In this document: positions 20,703 to 30,960 of the stretch, piece after piece
Numbering within the stretch: position 1 is the stretch's first letter
How the letters are laid out: each line of letters starts with the position of its first letter
NCBI GenBank assembly: GCA_013400115.1
Contig: VXBP01007083.1
Location: forward strand, 291,809-355,808
Length of the DNA stretch: 64,000 nt
Reading direction: 5' to 3'
Source of the DNA: Rhinopomastus cyanomelas
Lineage: Eukaryota > Chordata > Aves > Bucerotiformes > Rhinopomastidae
Notes under the pieces: model-generated
Seen by the model: only the letters and a program-made list of their open reading frames with translations
The model's database searches: none
What the model was told of the DNA's origin: nothing
Translations under genes and position numbers: made by a program

Positions 20703-21414
20703 ATTACCCTATTATCATATTTGGATTATTTGTAGTCTTTGGACTAGGTTGGACCTTTGGATGATGCAAAGAAGAGGTCTGAATTGTCCAAGTGTTCTGC
20801 TCTAAATTTTGAAAAGCATGAAGCTTGTTTGAAAGAGCTCTGAATTGTGCAATGCCTTAAGAAACAATCACTCAGTGAATAGTATTTCAGGGTCTGTTTT
20901 GATCCACGCTAAGTGCAATTAAGATGGGAGCTGAATCACCTGTTAACTTAAAAAAGTTTATATTTATTTGTATATTAATATAAAATATATATATGATATA
21001 ATTTATATTTATAGCAATATAAAATATATATACAATATAATAAATTTTTATATTTATTAGTAGAGATTTTCTTTACATAACCCCTTTCATCATTTAAAAT
21101 GATTACCCATCAGAGTACTGTATTTGGTTGAGCTGGGATGTAGTTGATTCTCCCCATGAGGTTCCTCATGCTACTGTGTTTGTGGTGGTAGATGGGGTGG
21201 TGTTGGTAATACTTCTGAAGAGCACAGCATGTCCATCTAAGAAGAGAGAGTCATAGGGTGGCTTTCGTGGGTACCTGGCCCCCAGCGAGGGCAAAACCAT
21301 CAGTCATTTTGGTGCTGAAACCCAGGAACAACAACAGCTGTGTTCAAAGGTTTTGCTTTAAATAGAGCTTTTTTAGTGCAAAGTTCCTTTGTGGGTCACG
21401 GGACTCTCTACAGT
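20703..21414. other. Unclassified sequence with an AT-rich core
   Basis: Contains the AT-rich duplication at 20950-21060. The rest shows no gene or repeat. Confidence 0.5.
20950..21060. repeat. AT-rich imperfect tandem duplication
   Basis: Two ~50-bp halves share the core 'aatataaaatatatata' with the flanks 'tatttat' and 'atataat', giving an imperfect tandem repeat that is almost pure A+T. Confidence 0.75.
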
Positions 21415-21552
21415 GTCCCTTCAAGTAGTTGTAAGAGAGTGATCAGCCTCGTCTTCCTCAGACTAATCAGCCCTAACCATCTCTCTCAAGATGCTCCTTG
21501 TAAAACCTGTTACTTAGGCCCTTCAGCAGCTTCCTTGCTCATCTTTGCACCT
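21415..21552 (-). mobile_element. CR1 ORF2 C-terminal fragment, no tail
   Basis: Minus-strand CR1 recognised from 'ccttcaagtagttgtaagag', 'cctcagactaatcagccct' and 'catctttgcacctgctg'. Quite diverged, with both ends lost. Confidence 0.65.
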
Positions 21553-21574
21553 GCTGAATAATTTATCCGCCTGA

Positions 21575-21633
21575 GAGAGAAAATTAGCTTCCATGCAGCT
21601 GTGGGCTACAGCAGCCATCAGAACTGCCTTATT
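21575..21633 (+). repeat. 59-bp dispersed direct repeat, copy 2
   Basis: Second copy of the sequence at 19908-19966, same orientation, 1.7 kb away. It sits just after a CR1 fragment, but its sequence is not CR1. Confidence 0.85.
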
Positions 21634-23225
21634 TAAAGTTATGATGCAGCTCCCTCTGATGTACTTCAGTCTGTGATGCAGCTATACCTAACAGCAGACT
21701 AATTCCTGTTCAGCACAAAGGAAAATACCTCTGCTGTAACAAGATAACCACCTATGCCTTATAGCTCTTGCCTTTCAAATGGCTTGTTTATATGAGATGG
21801 CAATGCAGAGAAGTTGCTCGGATGATTGTCAGATATATTCAGCATTACCCCTTTGTATTTTATGAGATGCATTTCCCTCTTTCTCCCTATTGTTTTCCCA
21901 GTTCAACAGATAAAATGTGATGAGCTACAAGATGTACCTTAGATAAGAAAATACCAACAGTAATTTGGCACCTGGCTGTTGCTCTTTTTCTAATTCAAGT
22001 ATTTATAGTATAGGGACATCTATTTACACTTTTGGCAACTTGAAAGTTTAATGGTAGAGATGTAAATAGAACAGAATGCACAGAATGTGACAGTATTGTA
22101 AAGTTAAATACTCACTGGACCCAGGCTTCAGAAAGAGGGGCAGCTTGCAATGGAAAATGTACATCTTGAAGAGCCTTGATAATGGAGTCATACATCAATG
22201 ACAGCATATTAATGAACTGTGCTTTAAATGTTAAGTTAATAGGTGACAGCTCAATTCAAAAGAAAAAGAATACTCAAGTCATTCTTTCTATTTTTATTAC
22301 TGTGTGCAATGACTGCTTGTAATGTTGAAGCAATGAACACTCTACTCCATTTCTAGCTGTTAACGACATTTATCAAGTACTATTAACTTAGACTGATGAA
22401 ATTTTATTTCAAGAACATGACAGTGCAGATAATGTGGTTTGTCTTAGGCTTTTTTTAGCAGTCTTTTTATAGATTTTTCTTTCAGAAATACATAACTGGT
22501 CCCTCCATGGCCTATGGAGCAATCTCTGCTCCAGAGACTGGAGCACCTCTTCCCTCTCCTTCTCTGAACGTGATGCTGCTTCTGCAGTTTTTCTCTTTCC
22601 TGCTTGCTCCCTGCATTTTCTGCCCTTTCCTAGATGTACCAGTACATTGACACTTACGGCCCTCCTGCTACGAACACTTTGCCATGGATATCCAACACAA
22701 TTTCATTTTGTGAATTTTGCTAAAAAATGAATGCAGATATTTACGAGGTTGTTATTTTCACACACAGCAGTAAGGTATTTCAGAATAACAACATTAGATC
22801 CCTCCTGACTGCTACATCCATTTTTCTTAGCTGCCTTCAGGACCAGGATACCTCTGAGGGAGAGAATGCTCAGATTCCCCAGTTGTGGCCATGCAGACTT
22901 GGATACCTAAGATAACAATCTATTCAGTATTATTCACTAGCCTGCTTTAGAAGACATGGTCAGTTTCTTCATTAACTTTACTGTGGTATAAATCTCAGTA
23001 GTAATTTTTGGTTCTCACATGTGAACAACGAATGCAGAACACACCCAGACACTTTATTACTAAGAAGGAATTTTTGTCCTTTCCCTATACCGATTTCAGA
23101 TCTCTACAATTCACTTAAGCCTCTGTTTCGGGGAAAGGGAGAACAAGTATGACAAGGAAGAAAATGGATAATGCTGGGATAACTTTCTGTGTCAAATGTC
23201 ATAGAGGAAGGTACTAATCACCTGA
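21634..23225. other. Unclassified sequence, possible conserved non-coding stretch
   Basis: No gene or repeat recognised. The segment 22280-22440 is AT-rich with balanced, non-repetitive sequence and could be conserved non-coding DNA, but that cannot be judged from one genome. Confidence 0.45.
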
Positions 23226-23425
23226 TCATAGAATCATTAGGGATTGGAAAGGACCTCAAAACATTATCTAGTCCAATCCCCCTGACACAACAGGATCATC
23301 TACACCAAGTCACACAGGAACATATCCAGGTGGGTTTTAAACATCTCCAGCAAAAGAGACTCAACAACTCCCTTGGGCAGCCTGTTCCAGTGCTCTGTCA
23401 CCCTCACTGGGAAGATTTTCTTGAT
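23226..23425 (-). mobile_element. CR1 3' end
   Basis: Starts 'tcatagaatcattagggatt', passes through 'agtccaatccccctgacaca' and 'aggtgggttttaaaca', and stops in the last coding part ('gccctgttccagtgctctg'-type sequence). 5'-truncated minus-strand copy. Confidence 0.92.
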
Positions 23426-24725
23426 AATAATCTTCCTCCCCAGCCCCCACCCTGATCACTCAAAACTACAGGGCCAAAACTTTCCTGAATTTTGTCTCTT
23501 AATTTTCAGCTGTAATTAATTAACTTCTAAAAATTCTGTTCTATTCTGGTTTTCAAACTCTTATTTTCAATCTGTTGTAAACAGTAAAAACGTGAACATT
23601 GAAGATGCTTGAAGAACACATATGATCCCATGCTATTCAGGCATAGATCTAATACATCTCCACATGGATTTAAACACATAAGAAAACATGTATCCAAACT
23701 ACCTTAAATAGACTGGAAGGAGGCTTTCTTAAAATAGAGTTAAAATCACAAATTCCACAATTTAGTTAAGTCATGTTTTCTGTGCAAAATGTGTTATAAA
23801 AATATGTTTGGTTTGGGATAGTTCTAAGATACTTGTGAAAATACAAAGATTCAAAGAACAAGACTGTGTTCTACCCAGCCCACAAACAATACAATAGGCA
23901 TTATGAATTGTTGTGCTTCATGCCTTTGATTTACTGACTGATCTCCTGCAAATGCCTTGTGTCATCGTGTTCCTCCATCACACCACATCAGGAGTCAGGT
24001 AGCGTAACACAACATGACTGATTCCATTGAAGACTTCAAAAAGATAATGTTAGTCAAGAGTGTGGGTAAAGTGACTGTGATTTGGTCTAGCCCACTGTTC
24101 AGTCACAGTGGCTTCATGCTTTCTTTTGTTTTCCCAATCCACACAATAGCTCCATGGTGTTGGTGGACAAAACCGATTTCGCATTAGTCTATCATGTTGT
24201 AGGCTCGTGATTTGACTAGTTTATAAAGAGAAACATTGGAAATTGTGTTACTGTACTAAAACCTACATCCCTTTTCCTCCTGTCTTTGTGCTATTTGTTC
24301 TCTGGTAGAAAACGTCATACATACAGAAACAGGCAGAGGAAGGAATGTTTTAGCCACATCAAGTATTACTGCCTGGCAATTTCCAGATTAACTGTAGCAG
24401 TAATTTTTTTACACATCCTGTACGTAAGTGGCTTGAATAAGGGAGGAGATCCTACTGACATATTTTCCCCCAGATTTTCATGTAGACTAAGTTGTGTCAT
24501 TGCAGCCATTGCAAAGACAGTGGCAAAGATAACACATTACGTCAGTTACTACATGTGGCTGAAGACTCACTGGTTAATTGCTCATCAGAAACAACATTTG
24601 TCCCAGGAAGTAGAGGTGTAGCTGGTAACACCTGCTAGCTACTGAAGCCTAGTATTCATTGCCACTTGAGTAATTCTCAGTTCACCTGCTATTTAGCCTT
24701 CTGACTGCTAAAGACTGAAAGTATT
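23426..24725. other. Unclassified sequence, no gene seen
   Basis: The 111-codon frame at 24286-24621 lacks any family resemblance, has no splice-site or start support, and is treated as chance. Confidence 0.5.
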
Positions 24726-25262
24726 TCATAGAATCGTAGAATCATTAGGGATTGGAAGGGACCTGGAAAGATCATCTAGTCCAATCCCCCTGACACAGCA
24801 GGACCACCTAGACCAAGTCACACAGGAACACATCCAGGTGGGTTTTAATTGTCTCCAATGAAGGAGACTCCACAACCCCCTAGGCAGCCTGTTCCAGTGC
24901 TCTGTCACCCTCACTGGGAAGAAGTTCCTTCTCATACTGATGTGGAACCTCCTATGTTCCAGCTTACAACCATTGCCCCTCATCCTACCACTAGATGACA
25001 TTGAGAAGAGCCTGGCTCCATCCTCCTGAGACCCATCCTTCAAATATTTATAGACATGAGATCACTCCTCAGTCTCCTCTTCTCCAAGCTAAAGAGACCC
25101 AGCTCCGTCAGCCTCTCCTCATAAGGGAGGTGTTGTACTTCTTCATTAGGGTTAGGGTTAGTTGTTGCTCTATGCTGGACACGCTCCAGCAGCTCCGTGT
25201 CCTTCTTGAACTGAAGGGCCCAGAACCTGACACAATACTCCAGATGTGGTCTCACAAGTGTA
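24726..25262 (-). mobile_element. CR1 3' end with telomere-like insert
   Basis: Minus-strand CR1 from its tail at 24726 up to the 'RPHLEYCVRFWALQFKKDTE' coding segment at 25255-25190. Frames 24726-25043 and 25040-25255 are two halves of the ORF2 C-terminus with a frameshift (RGLWSLLHW in place of R.VVESPSLE). At 25146-25161 the normal 'RATRMM'-type codons are replaced by TTAGGG units. Confidence 0.93.
25146..25161. repeat. Interstitial telomere-like repeat, (TTAGGG)2.7
   Basis: Two complete TTAGGG units plus TTAG lie inside the CR1, between 'cttcttca' and 'ttgttgctctatgc'. Other copies have a short 'catcattc' here, so about ten bases are extra. Translated on the minus strand it gives the odd TNPNPN stretch. 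Confidence 0.9.
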
Positions 25263-25549
25263 GATTCGATTTAAGGACATAATTATTTTCTTTATGAGTA
25301 CATTCAAGCCTACCAGTAAGATAAAGTTGTCTTGACACATTTTAAACCTGAATACTTCTCTTTTGGGATATTTAGAACAGGAGTGTGCTTCCAAATGTCT
25401 TCTCTATCTCTTTTAAACCAAATAGCCAGATCGTAGAGCACTATTACGAAGTCAGAGTCTCGCAGATCTCTATAATTTATTATCTGACTCCTTCTTTCAG
25501 TGTATGACCTGAGCACTGGCTTTGGTCTTGTTCAACACATTCAACAACC

Positions 25550-26056
25550 TGGATTAGAAGCAACCTACTCTGCATTGGTGAGACCATATCTGGAGTGCTG
25601 TCCAGTTCTGAGCTCCCAATTCAAGAGAGACAGGGAACTACTGGAGAGAGTCCAGCAGAAGGCAGTGAAGGTGACTGGGGCACTGGACCATCTCTTACCT
25701 GCAGAAAGGTTGAAAGCTCTGGCTGTTTAGCCTGGAGAGAAAAAAACTGAAAGGAGAGCTGATCCACACCGCTAAATATCTGCAGTGTGACTGTACGGGC
25801 AATGATGCCAGCCTGTTCCCAGTTGTGCTCAGGGACAGAACAAGGAGCACTTGGCACAAGTTCAAACACAGGAAGTTTCATTTAGATGTGAGGATAACTT
25901 CTGTCCAGTGCAAGTCCCAAAGCCCTGGCACAAACTGCCCAGAGAGGCTGTGAGGTCTCCTTCTCTGGAGATACTCAAACCCTACCTGGCTGCAGAGATT
26001 GGAGTAGAGCATCCCTTGAGGTCCCTTCTAACTCTGATAATTCCATGATTCAATGA
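25550..26056 (+). mobile_element. CR1 3' end, older subfamily
   Basis: Plus-strand CR1: 'tctgcattggtgagaccata', FKRDRELLERVQQKAVKVTG coding, 'gtttagcctggagag', then the HKLPREAVRSPSLE-type block and the tail 'attccatgattcaatga' at 26056. Many stops, older than the YEERLRELGLFS copies. Confidence 0.88.
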
Positions 26057-26219
26057 ATGTTGTAGCACTCGCTCCAAGAAGGAGTCTACAAACCTGAACT
26101 AATTGCTTTCATTTCCTATGGAACACAGAGAGAAACTGAGCATCTATGAAGCCTCATTTCCCAGGATTGAATGTTTTGTGCGTGGCAATGCCTAGGCTAG
26201 TCAAGAGTACCTGACAGAC

Positions 26220-27033
26220 TGTGCTGGGTTATATGTTAGGACTCAGAAAAAGAACTTGTGTATCTCCCAAATCACTCCCCTCTGCCCCACAGTAGGAGGG
26301 TCCTGGTGGACCATCTGGAAAAACCAGCGGTGGGGGGTGGGGGTGACTCAGGCAGACCCAGCCAGCTGTGGAGGAGAGAAGACGCACGGCTCCTGTGCTC
26401 TGATCTACTACTCACCCCACCTGCCTTCGCCTGCACGCTACCCTCTAGTTAAACTTCTATCAACTGTTACTGATAGTTTGGGAGGGGATCTATCTCGCAC
26501 TTCAAGGCGTTTTGTTTTGCCTTAGACTGGTTCTAAGTGCGGTCCTGTTTATGCAAGGGGGAGGAGGGCTGCGGGAGTTTGGGTGCATGATTGCTAGGTG
26601 AGCACTGGCAGAGCAGGGCGCCGGCACAGCTCCTATAGCCAAGTGTCTGGTGCACGTGGAAGAAAGGCGAGCGGCTGGCCTGCACCATTTTCCCTCCCTT
26701 CCTTCTCTTCCAGCATGCGCAGACATGGAAGCAGCTGGGTGCGAGTACCTGTTGCTGCTGCACTGTGGCAAGAGCCCCCAGTGACCGGAGGCCAGAATTA
26801 CACCAAATTGCCTTCTGTACATAGTTCTTCCCTTACACCATCTCCCTAATTTCTTTCCTCTACTGTGAAGGTTTTTCTGTTGTTTTTTTTCTCTTTTAAA
26901 TTAATTTCATTTTGAATAAAATTACAATTTATTGAAATTTTCAAATTTGTTTACATTCCCTTCCTGTACTGGTGGGAGGGGAATCTAACAATCTGTTCTG
27001 AAGGGTTCTGCCTTTAACCCTCAAACCAGCACA
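26220..27033 (+). mobile_element. Solo LTR with 5-bp target duplication (ERVL-like)
   Basis: Begins TGTGCTGGGTTATATG and ends AACCAGCACA, so the ends are TG...CA with an 8-base inverted match (TGTGCTGG/CCAGCACA). It is bracketed by CAGAC at 26215-26219 and again at 27034-27038. A 5-bp duplication is typical of class III (ERVL) elements in birds. An AATAAA site lies near 26915. No retroviral gene is attached, so it is a solo LTR left by recombination. The frames at 26256-26849 are non-coding LTR sequence. Confidence 0.85.
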
Positions 27034-27038
27034 CAGAC

Positions 27039-28225
27039 CTTCCTTTTATCTTGCACTTGTGATAAAATACCCTAGATTTCAGTCCCAGCTGCCTTACTGG
27101 ATGGAGATGTTTGTTCCGGGCTGAAAAATAATGCCAAGAGAACCGCCCTTCACACTCAGCTCCAAGTCAGAGGTCTGTTAAATTTCTTCCCCTCCATAAG
27201 GACTTTAAACTCATACTTCTCCACCTTCTAGGACATCATGGTGATCAGTGCTGGGGCTCTGTCTCCCTCTATCTATCTAAACACTACCCATGGTTATGGC
27301 AATTTCCTGAGTTGCAGAAGGCAATCAGTTCTTATGTTGAATAAGATATATCCCTGTCTTTAAGCCAATATAAAAAGCAAATTATTTCCTATTGTATCAG
27401 ACAGCTTGTCCTGAAGTTTAGGATGTAAGAATCTATGGTTTTTCCTGCCCATTAAGCTGAATTTACTTATTTTCCCACAATATAGGCAATTAAATTATAC
27501 AAAGTGAAATGTTTTACAGCTTTCCAGTTACAAACACTTAAATATGGGTTATAAATGTTCTCTGATTATCTGAGTGGGAAATCTATGTGACAAAATACTA
27601 AAATAACCGTGGTTAGTTCTTCAGTATCCTTACATATGGGGCTGTCTCAAATTAGGACTTCAAAGTATGTGAACATAATTCATATTATTTTTCTTTAGAC
27701 AGATAGAAGAGAAAGCATTAAATCAAGAATCTGTGTGTCTATTTTGATCTGTATTCAGTAGTGATCATTGTGATGCTAGTACATGATGCTTTGTTGCCAG
27801 TTTGGTGAGCTCAAACCGTTGCAGGTTTGAGTGATAATAAAATCCTGTTTCTCTTACGACAGTGTATATTAGTTGAAGCACAGTACATAATAATTAACAA
27901 AAAGTAAATTAATGTTACCAAGTGGTTTTGAATTACCAAAACAGAATTATTTTTAAAGTTTCTTTCCTGAGGTAAAAAAAAAAAAAAGAGATCAATTTCT
28001 GTCAAGAATCCTGACCATTGTAAAACCTGCAAAATCCAATGTTGAGTTTTAACCTTACACCCTCAAATCAATTTAATCTTCTAAATGCTAATATGGATCC
28101 TGATCTTTCCACTGACTTCAATGAGTTTCTGAGAATATAACATGAATTTATGAGTTTTGATTTGACTGATTCTTTGACATCTTTACATTGATTGAAGCTT
28201 ATTGGTGCCACTCATCCATTAATAG
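27039..28225. other. Unclassified sequence, no gene seen
   Basis: Contains a short A run at 27974-27987. No repeat family or coding signal. Confidence 0.5.
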
Positions 28226-29360
28226 TGAGGCACCCAGACAGTGGTTGTCGATGGATCCATGTCCAAGTGGAGGCCAGTGACAAGCGGAGTCCCTCAAGGA
28301 TCAGTCCTGGGACCACTCTTGTTCAACATCTTTGTTGGTGACACGGACAGAGGTGATGAGCACACATTCAGCAAGTTTGCTGACGACACCAAGCTGTGTG
28401 GCGCAGCAGATATGCTGGAGGGCTGGAATTCCATCCAGAGGGACATGGACAGGCTGGAGAGGTGGACACAAGCCAACCTGACAGGGTTCAACAAGACCAA
28501 GTGTAAAGTCCTGCATCTGGGTCGAGGCAATACTAGGCACAAATACAGGCTGGGCAGCAACTGGCTGGAGAGTAGCCCTGAGAAGAGTGACTTGGGGGTG
28601 CTTGTGGATGAAAGGCTCAACATGAGCCAGCAGTGTGCACTTGCAGCCCAGAGGGCAAACTGGATCCTGGGCTGCATCAGGAGAAGTGTGGCCAGCAGGT
28701 GGAGGGAGGTGATTCTCCCCCTCTACTCTGCTCTGGTGAGACCCCACCTGGAGCACTGTGTGCAGTTCTGGAGCCCTTATTACAAGAAGGATGTGGAAAT
28801 GCTTGAGCATGTTCAGAGGAGGGCCACGAGGATGATCAGAGGGCTGGAGGACCTCTCCTATGAGGATAGAGTGAGGGAATTGGGGCTGTTCAGTCTGGAG
28901 AAGAGGAGGCTCCCAGGTGACCTTATTGTGGCCTTCCAGGATATGAGAGGGGCCTACAAAAAGGCTGGGGAGGGACTTTTTAGGATTTCAGGTAGCGACA
29001 GGACTAGGGGGAATGGAGCAAAGCTGGAGATGGGTAGATTTAGAGTGGATGTGAGGAGGAAGTTCTTCACTGTGAGTATGGTGAGAGCCTGGAATGGGTT
29101 GCCTAGGGAGATGGTTGGGGCCCCATCTCTGGAGGTGTTTAAGGCCAGGCTGGATGTGGCTCTAGCCAGCCTGGTCTAGGGTGGGGTGTCCCTGCCTGAG
29201 CTGGGGGGGTTGGAACTGGATGATCCTGTGGTCCCTTCCAACCCTGAGTGATTCTGATTCCATAGCTTCTCCAGTGAGGTGATCCTGCTGTGGGAGGGGG
29301 ATTGGACTATATGATCTTTTGGGGTCCCTTCCAATCCCTGATGATTCTATGATTCTATGA
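28226..29360 (+). mobile_element. Well-preserved CR1 with a double 3' end
   Basis: 5'-truncated CR1 starting in the RT. Coding runs to a TAG at 29177-29179. The first 3' UTR ('gggtggggtgtccctgcctg', 'ggatgatcctgtggtccctt', 'tgagtgattctgattcca') is followed, with a ~15-bp joint ('tagcttctccagtg'), by a complete second CR1 3' end from 29277 ('aggtgatcctgctgtgggag') to ATTCTATGATTCTATGA at 29360. The copy at 34367-35243 has the same arrangement and the same joint. Confidence 0.93.
28241..29179 (+). CDS. CR1 ORF2 C-terminal half: reverse transcriptase palm to C-terminus, open frame
   Basis: 312 uninterrupted codons, the longest intact coding stretch in the window. SGVPQGSVLGPLLF at residues 15-28 is the conserved RT block before the active site; FADDTKL at 46-52 is the catalytic motif with both aspartates kept. 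Then come the thumb and C-terminal region, with KCKVLHLGRGN, ALVRPHLEHCVQFWSPYYKK, HVQRRATRMIRGLEDLSYED, RELGLFSLEKRRLPGDLIVA and FKARLDVALASLV. The first codon is GTG and is not a true start, because the element is 5'-truncated and lacks ORF1, the endonuclease and the RT N-terminus. The open frame suggests a recent insertion, not a working protein. Confidence 0.88.
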   Translation: MVVDGSMSKWRPVTSGVPQGSVLGPLLFNIFVGDTDRGDEHTFSKFADDTKLCGAADMLEGWNSIQRDMDRLERWTQANLTGFNKTKCKVLHLGRGNTRHKYRLGSNWLESSPEKSDLGVLVDERLNMSQQCALAAQRANWILGCIRRSVASRWREVILPLYSALVRPHLEHCVQFWSPYYKKDVEMLEHVQRRATRMIRGLEDLSYEDRVRELGLFSLEKRRLPGDLIVAFQDMRGAYKKAGEGLFRISGSDRTRGNGAKLEMGRFRVDVRRKFFTVSMVRAWNGLPREMVGAPSLEVFKARLDVALASLV

Positions 29361-29768
29361 AGCTACGCTGAAGAATTGAAGAATTCACCCGTCTGCAAGC
29401 AGTTTGGGTCTCGCTGTACTGGCAATGCGGGTGATACATCGGTGGTGGTACTCGTCTGTGCTTGACTGGCATGGTCTTTTCTCCTGGATCTCTGATGTGA
29501 ATGAAGACCCAAAGACCAAATACGATAGTGATCTCCCATCGTACTTTTCTCAGAATGTGTGATGGCATTTGTGACACAGGTTCTAGTTTGTGTGCACTAA
29601 CTTGCTTAACCTTTTCTTCCTTTCTGTATACAGTTATAGAGTTAATAAACCCCTTTCCATTTTCCATAAGCTATCCGTTGTCTGGCAAATTTATCCGAGA
29701 TGCCACCAAGACATCACTGCTTTGTTTTCTTTTCCTTTGTCTTAAAACGTGGTCTTGAACCCACCACA
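29361..29768 (+). mobile_element. LTR, 3' part of the TGTTGCAG...CCCACCACA family
   Basis: From about 29506 to 29768 it matches the reverse complement of the LTR at 9662-10431: 'gtgatggcatttgtgacaca', 'gtatacagttatagagttaa', and the end 'gtcttgaacccaccaca'. It has an intact AATAAA at about 29643. The first 140 bases (29361-29505) have no match in that copy and may be a different U3 or unrelated sequence. The end at 29768 touches a CR1 tail. Confidence 0.7.
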
Positions 29769-29828
29769 GACTAGGTGATCTTTGGAGGTCCCTTCCAATC
29801 CCTAATGATTTTGTGATTCTATGATAAG
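29769..29828 (+). mobile_element. CR1 3' tail remnant after an LTR
   Basis: 'gactaggtgatctttggagg', 'tcccttccaatccctaatga' and 'ttttgtgattctatgat' are the last 60 bases of a CR1. The LTR seems to have inserted into, or recombined with, this copy. Confidence 0.85.
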
Positions 29829-29848
29829 GGCAAACCTGCAAACCTGCA

Positions 29849-29884
29849 GGTTCCAACCCCTAACATCCCTAACATCCTATGATT
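29849..29884 (+). mobile_element. 36-bp CR1 tail, ATCCTATG subfamily
   Basis: 'ggttccaacccctaacatcc' followed by 'ctaacatcctatga' is the extreme 3' end of the ATCCTATG-tail CR1, with 'ctaacatcc' doubled. Nothing else of the element is present. Confidence 0.65.
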
Positions 29885-30784
29885 TGACATTAAATGAGAC
29901 CTGGATGAACAGAAACTACTTTAGAGAAATCAGCATGGTCTCCAGAAAGGGAAATAATTTCAAACACCTTTGTATTCAACTAAGAGTTGAAAACACTGTT
30001 GATAAGGATAATACAGTGAGTATATTCTGCTTTTCAGAAGGTCTCATGGAAAACACTCGAGGAGAAACTAAACAGGAAAGGCAATGGTTAAAATACAGGA
30101 AAGAGGCATCATGAAACCTGTTATAGGTAGAAACAAAACATTACATCTCACATACAGGAAAGCTGTCAGCAGTATTCCACAGAGACTGGGGCTTGTAATG
30201 TTCTCCTAAGCACCCTAGGAAGTGTGATGAGCTGTGAAGTGATAGTGTTTGCACATAATAAAGGAATTCAAAGATCAAGGCAGCAATTATGACTGATGGC
30301 TGAGAAAAATTGCAGCCCCATCTTAAAAAAGGACTGAGTAATATAACAATACAAGAAATTTAAACAAATCCATCTGTCTAGGATGAACAGGATTTAAAGT
30401 ATGCAGGGGAAAACAAACAGAGCTCTACGCATAAAATTCTAGGGTCTGTGTGAAGTAAGTCTCTGTGATAGATGAAGACTTCAGCTCAGTGCTTGCTAGG
30501 AATGGAATAATTAATTAATTATATATTTCATGTTATGAGGGAAGGAGTAAAGATATAAGAAAGCATGTTTTTGCCACTGCATAGAATCACGTTTCATGCA
30601 GACCCCAGTCAATGTATGCAGTGCTGCTCTTCTCAAAAATGATAGAAAAGCTGGCACAAAAGTTCACAAAATAACAACAGATATGACATGGAGTAACTTC
30701 CTTAGAAGAACTAAGGAATTACTTTAGAGGAAATGAGATAAATATCATGCCAGTAGGGACTGCCTACTGACAGTAACTAGATGC
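29885..30784. other. Unclassified sequence, no gene seen
   Basis: No gene or repeat family recognised. Confidence 0.5.
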
Positions 30785-30960
30785 CATCAGTTGAAAATGA
30801 CAGAACCCAGGCTCAGAGTGAGTAAGGAGTTCTTTGCATTGTGGGTGACAGAGCTGTGGAATGGTTTGCTAGGGGCATTTCATCAGCAGAACATTTACAC
30901 ATGTTCAGAGTACACTGGACAAGCTTTTTGAACAGGAGATCCAGTAAATGTTGCTAATGT
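30785..30960 (+). repeat. Probable ancient CR1/L3-like fragment
   Basis: 'ggagttctttgcattgtggg', 'gacagagctgtggaatggtt' and 'gtacactggacaagcttttt' follow the order of an old CR1-like ORF2 C-terminus (..FF.VR..E.WN.L......LD.F). It is highly diverged and has no tail. Confidence 0.5.

Noticed and set aside
24286..24621. 111-codon plus-strand frame
   Set aside because: No recognisable domain, biased composition or splice context; frames this long occur by chance in 64 kb read in six frames.
25146..25161. Telomere or subtelomere
   Set aside because: Only 2.7 units, embedded in a CR1; not a telomeric array.
26256..26849. Several 64-106 codon frames in a G+C-rich block
   Set aside because: They lie inside the solo LTR bounded by CAGAC; G+C-rich LTR sequence is low in stops.
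28294..28810. Antisense frames of 127 and 169 codons opposite the CR1 RT
   Set aside because: They are shadows of the conserved CR1 coding strand; the plus-strand frame carries the RT motifs.
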